Assembly: GCA_902766845.1 (NCBI GenBank)
Contig: CACXFD010000149.1
Coordinates: forward strand, 1 to 6,620
Length of the DNA: 6,620 bases
Direction: 5' to 3'
From: an uncultured Lachnospiraceae bacterium
Lineage (GTDB): Bacteria; Bacillota; Clostridia; Lachnospirales; Lachnospiraceae
Shown here: positions 5,311-6,620 of the stretch, in pieces
How the letters are laid out: the number at the start of each line of letters is the position of its first letter
Position numbering within the stretch: the stretch's first letter is position 1
Program-made: the position numbers and the translations under genes
Notes under the pieces: model-generated
The model's input: the letters and a program-made list of their open reading frames with translations, nothing else
Databases searched by the model: none
Told to the model about the DNA's origin: nothing

Positions 5311-5447
5311 GAAGACGGCGTGTGCGGAATGTAACACGCCGGTTTACACGGACGCCGCTTTTGGCCGGGATCCGGGCAATTTCCCGCCCGCCGCCGCCCG
5401 GCCCGCTTTTATGGCGTATCTCCGTCCCTTTCGATTTTCTGAACCGG

Positions 5448-5476
5448 TTGCATTTCAGCCTTATCTTTAGTATAAT
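5448..5476 (+). promoter_or_regulatory. Promoter of the rml (dTDP-rhamnose) cluster
   Basis: A perfect TATAAT (5471-5476) lies 17 bases after TTGCAT (5448-5453, first three bases of the -35 consensus). The start would be near 5483, leaving a 68-nt leader before ATG 5551. Confidence 0.7.
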
Positions 5477-5550
5477 CATCAGCATACAGGGGTCGGGACG
5501 GCCCCTTGGTTTCGTGCGTAAAAAAGCACATTCCCGAAGGAGGAACATCT

Positions 5551-6432
5551 ATGAAGGGTATCATTCTGGCAGGGGGCAGCGGCACCCGTCTGTATCCGTT
5601 GACGAAGGTCACCAGCAAACAGCTGCTTCCGATCTATGACAAGCCCATGATCTATTACCCGCTTTCCGTGCTGATGATGGCCGGGATCCGGGATATCCTG
5701 ATCATCTCCACGCCCGCGGATACGCCGCGGTTCCAGGACCTGTTAGGCGACGGCCATCAGTTTGGCCTGGAGCTGTCCTATGCGGTCCAGCCCAGTCCGG
5801 ACGGACTCGCGCAGGCCTTCATCATCGGCGCGGATTTCATCGGGGATGACAAGGTCGCGATGGTCCTCGGGGACAATATCTTCCACGGCCACGGCCTGAA
5901 GAAGCGTCTGCTGCGCGCGGCCGCGCAGGAGAAGGGCGCCACGGTCTTCGGTTATTACGTGGACGATCCCGAACGCTTCGGCATCGTGGAATTCGACAAG
6001 GACGGCAAGGCCATTTCCATCGAGGAGAAGCCCAAACAGCCCAAGTCCAACTACTGCGTGACCGGGCTGTACTTCTATGACAACCGCGTCGTGGAATATG
6101 CGAAGAACTTAAAGCCATCGGCCCGCGGCGAGCTCGAGATCACGGACCTGAACCGCATTTACCTCGAGAACGGCGAACTGGAAGTGAGCCTGCTGGGTCA
6201 GGGTTTCACCTGGCTGGATACCGGTACACACGAGTCCCTGGTCGATGCGACGAACTTCGTTAAGACCGTGGAGACCCACCAGCACCGCAAGATCGCGTGT
6301 CTGGAGGAGATCGGCTACTTAAACGGCTGGATCAGCAAGGAAGAACTCATGAAAGTCTATGAGATCTATAAGAAGAACCAGTACGGCGCATACCTGATGG
6401 ATCTGATGCAGGGCAAATTCCTCGGAAACTAA
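5551..6432 (+). CDS. rmlA: Glucose-1-phosphate thymidylyltransferase RmlA
   Basis: This 293-residue enzyme joins dTTP and glucose-1-phosphate to give dTDP-glucose, the first step of dTDP-L-rhamnose synthesis for surface polysaccharide, in the cytoplasm. Signature elements are intact: the nucleotide-binding loop LAGGSGTRLYPLT (6-18), SKQLLPIYDKPM (22-33), the metal-binding LGDN with Asp108, EEKP (158-161), the sugar-site segment GELEITDLN (193-201) and WLDTGTHESL (221-230) with Asp223, the second probable metal ligand. Length and C-terminal part (VETHQHRKIACLEEIGYLN, 240-258) are typical of RmlA homotetramers. ATG 5551 is preceded by AAGGAGG (5537-5543). It starts a cluster, with rmlC 89 bases downstream on the same strand. 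RfbA is the older synonym. Confidence 0.97.
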   Translation: MKGIILAGGSGTRLYPLTKVTSKQLLPIYDKPMIYYPLSVLMMAGIRDILIISTPADTPRFQDLLGDGHQFGLELSYAVQPSPDGLAQAFIIGADFIGDDKVAMVLGDNIFHGHGLKKRLLRAAAQEKGATVFGYYVDDPERFGIVEFDKDGKAISIEEKPKQPKSNYCVTGLYFYDNRVVEYAKNLKPSARGELEITDLNRIYLENGELEVSLLGQGFTWLDTGTHESLVDATNFVKTVETHQHRKIACLEEIGYLNGWISKEELMKVYEIYKKNQYGAYLMDLMQGKFLGN

Positions 6433-6457
6433 GCATTCCGGGGTCCATATAACAAAG

Positions 6458-6502
6458 CAGTCGGATGAGACTGTATAACACTGCGGGAACGGAAGGTTCC
6501 CG
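6458..6502. repeat. Two small inverted repeats between rmlA and rmlC
   Basis: CAGTC (6458-6462) pairs with GACTG (6469-6473), and CGGGAAC (6484-6490) pairs with GTTCCCG (6496-6502) around GGAAG. Neither is followed by a T-tract, so they do not look like terminators. TATAAC at 6474-6479 has no acceptable -35 at 17 bases, so no internal promoter is claimed. They may be mRNA hairpins that tune or protect the rmlC message. Confidence 0.35.
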
Positions 6503-6521
6503 GGAAAAAGAGGAAACACGA

Positions 6522-6620
6522 ATGGGAAAGATCAAAGTAACACGTTGTGAGATCGAAGGCCTTTGCGTGATCGAGCCGACCGTCTTCTATGACGAGAGAG
6601 GGTATTTCGTAGAGACCTAC
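6522..6620 (+). CDS. rmlC: dTDP-4-dehydrorhamnose 3,5-epimerase RmlC, 5' part only
   Basis: Only the first 33 residues lie in the window, which ends mid-gene (full RmlC is about 180-190). The visible part carries IEGLCVIEPTVFYDERGYFV (11-30), the conserved opening of RmlC in which the acidic-Arg-Gly (DERG) turn leads into the first cupin strands. The enzyme epimerises dTDP-4-keto-6-deoxyglucose at C3 and C5 in the rhamnose pathway. AAGAGGA (6508-6514) precedes the ATG by seven bases. Its place after rmlA fits an rml cluster, with rmlB and rmlD expected beyond the window. Confidence 0.9.
   Translation, partial: MGKIKVTRCEIEGLCVIEPTVFYDERGYFVETY

Larger units (their letters stand above)
5203..5550. 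other. Divergent intergenic region between the XRE gene and rmlA
   Basis: These 348 bases hold the leaders and promoters of both divergent genes. The stretch between the two promoters (5311-5447) contains no convincing gene; forward frames there are short and unrecognisable. The only symmetry is a weak TGTAA/TTACA inverted repeat (5330-5334 and 5344-5348, nine bases apart). The rmlA leader has a small stem-loop at 5489-5505 (six pairs including one G-U, loop GGGAC) followed by TTGGTTT, too weak to call a terminator or riboswitch. No JUMPstart/ops element is seen. Confidence 0.7.

Noticed and set aside
5203..5337. N-terminal extension of the XRE protein to an ATG at 5337
   Set aside because: It would include the TTGTCA/TATAAT promoter, while the helix-turn-helix starts right after the Met-Met at 5202 with a ribosome binding site at the correct distance.
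5489..5510. Stem-loop in the rmlA leader as attenuator or riboswitch
   Set aside because: Only six pairs with one G-U and no proper U-tract; no known riboswitch motif is seen in the 68-nt leader.
6472..6479. TGTATAAC as an internal promoter for rmlC
   Set aside because: The bases at the -35 position (6451-6456, AACAAA) do not resemble TTGACA, and the TG lacks the one-base gap of an extended -10.

Overview
The window comes from a GC-rich bacterial genome (GC clearly above 50% by eye). Strong AGGAGG-type ribosome binding sites, a MKK-type lipoprotein leader, a DUF362 protein with a CSAC/GCPP tail, a DUF3592 membrane protein and a Bacillus-like OhrR all point to a high-GC member of the Bacillota, most likely a clostridial lineage such as Lachnospiraceae. 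This taxonomic placement is inference. No rRNA, tRNA, CRISPR array, transposase or phage gene is visible, and the window looks chromosomal.

Layout. Bases 1-152 are an unresolved left edge. A strong extended -10 promoter (162-190) and a palindromic leader precede a secreted lipoprotein gene (286-1221), which ends at a textbook terminator (1243-1276). Next is a DUF362-family gene (1342-2421). An AT-rich promoter region (2537-2581) drives a Cys-type glutathione peroxidase (2620-3162). After a 15-bp terminator stem comes an OhrR-like MarR regulator (3229-3660). A GC-rich gap with inverted repeats and a sigma-A-type promoter leads to a small DUF3592 membrane protein (3885-4292). Converging on it is a translationally coupled minus-strand pair: an XRE-type DNA-binding protein (5202-4669) followed by a small membrane-anchored protein (4669-4304). 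A 348-bp divergent region separates that pair from the start of a dTDP-L-rhamnose cluster: rmlA (5551-6432) and the first 33 codons of rmlC (6522 onward, cut by the window end).

How the genes work together. The clearest functional unit is peroxide defence. The OhrR-like protein keeps the sensing Cys and the two Tyr that support it in B. subtilis OhrR. The gpx promoter carries a near-perfect 12-bp dyad over its -10, whose core resembles the B. subtilis OhrR box. This suggests an OhrR circuit whose effector is a glutathione/thioredoxin peroxidase instead of the usual Ohr. The second unit is the XRE/membrane pair: both proteins end in what looks like the same 60-70 residue domain, one copy fused to a helix-turn-helix and the other to a transmembrane helix. 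I do not recognise this as a described system. The rml genes make the dTDP-rhamnose precursor for cell-surface polysaccharide. The lipoprotein, DUF362 and DUF3592 genes have no assigned role here.
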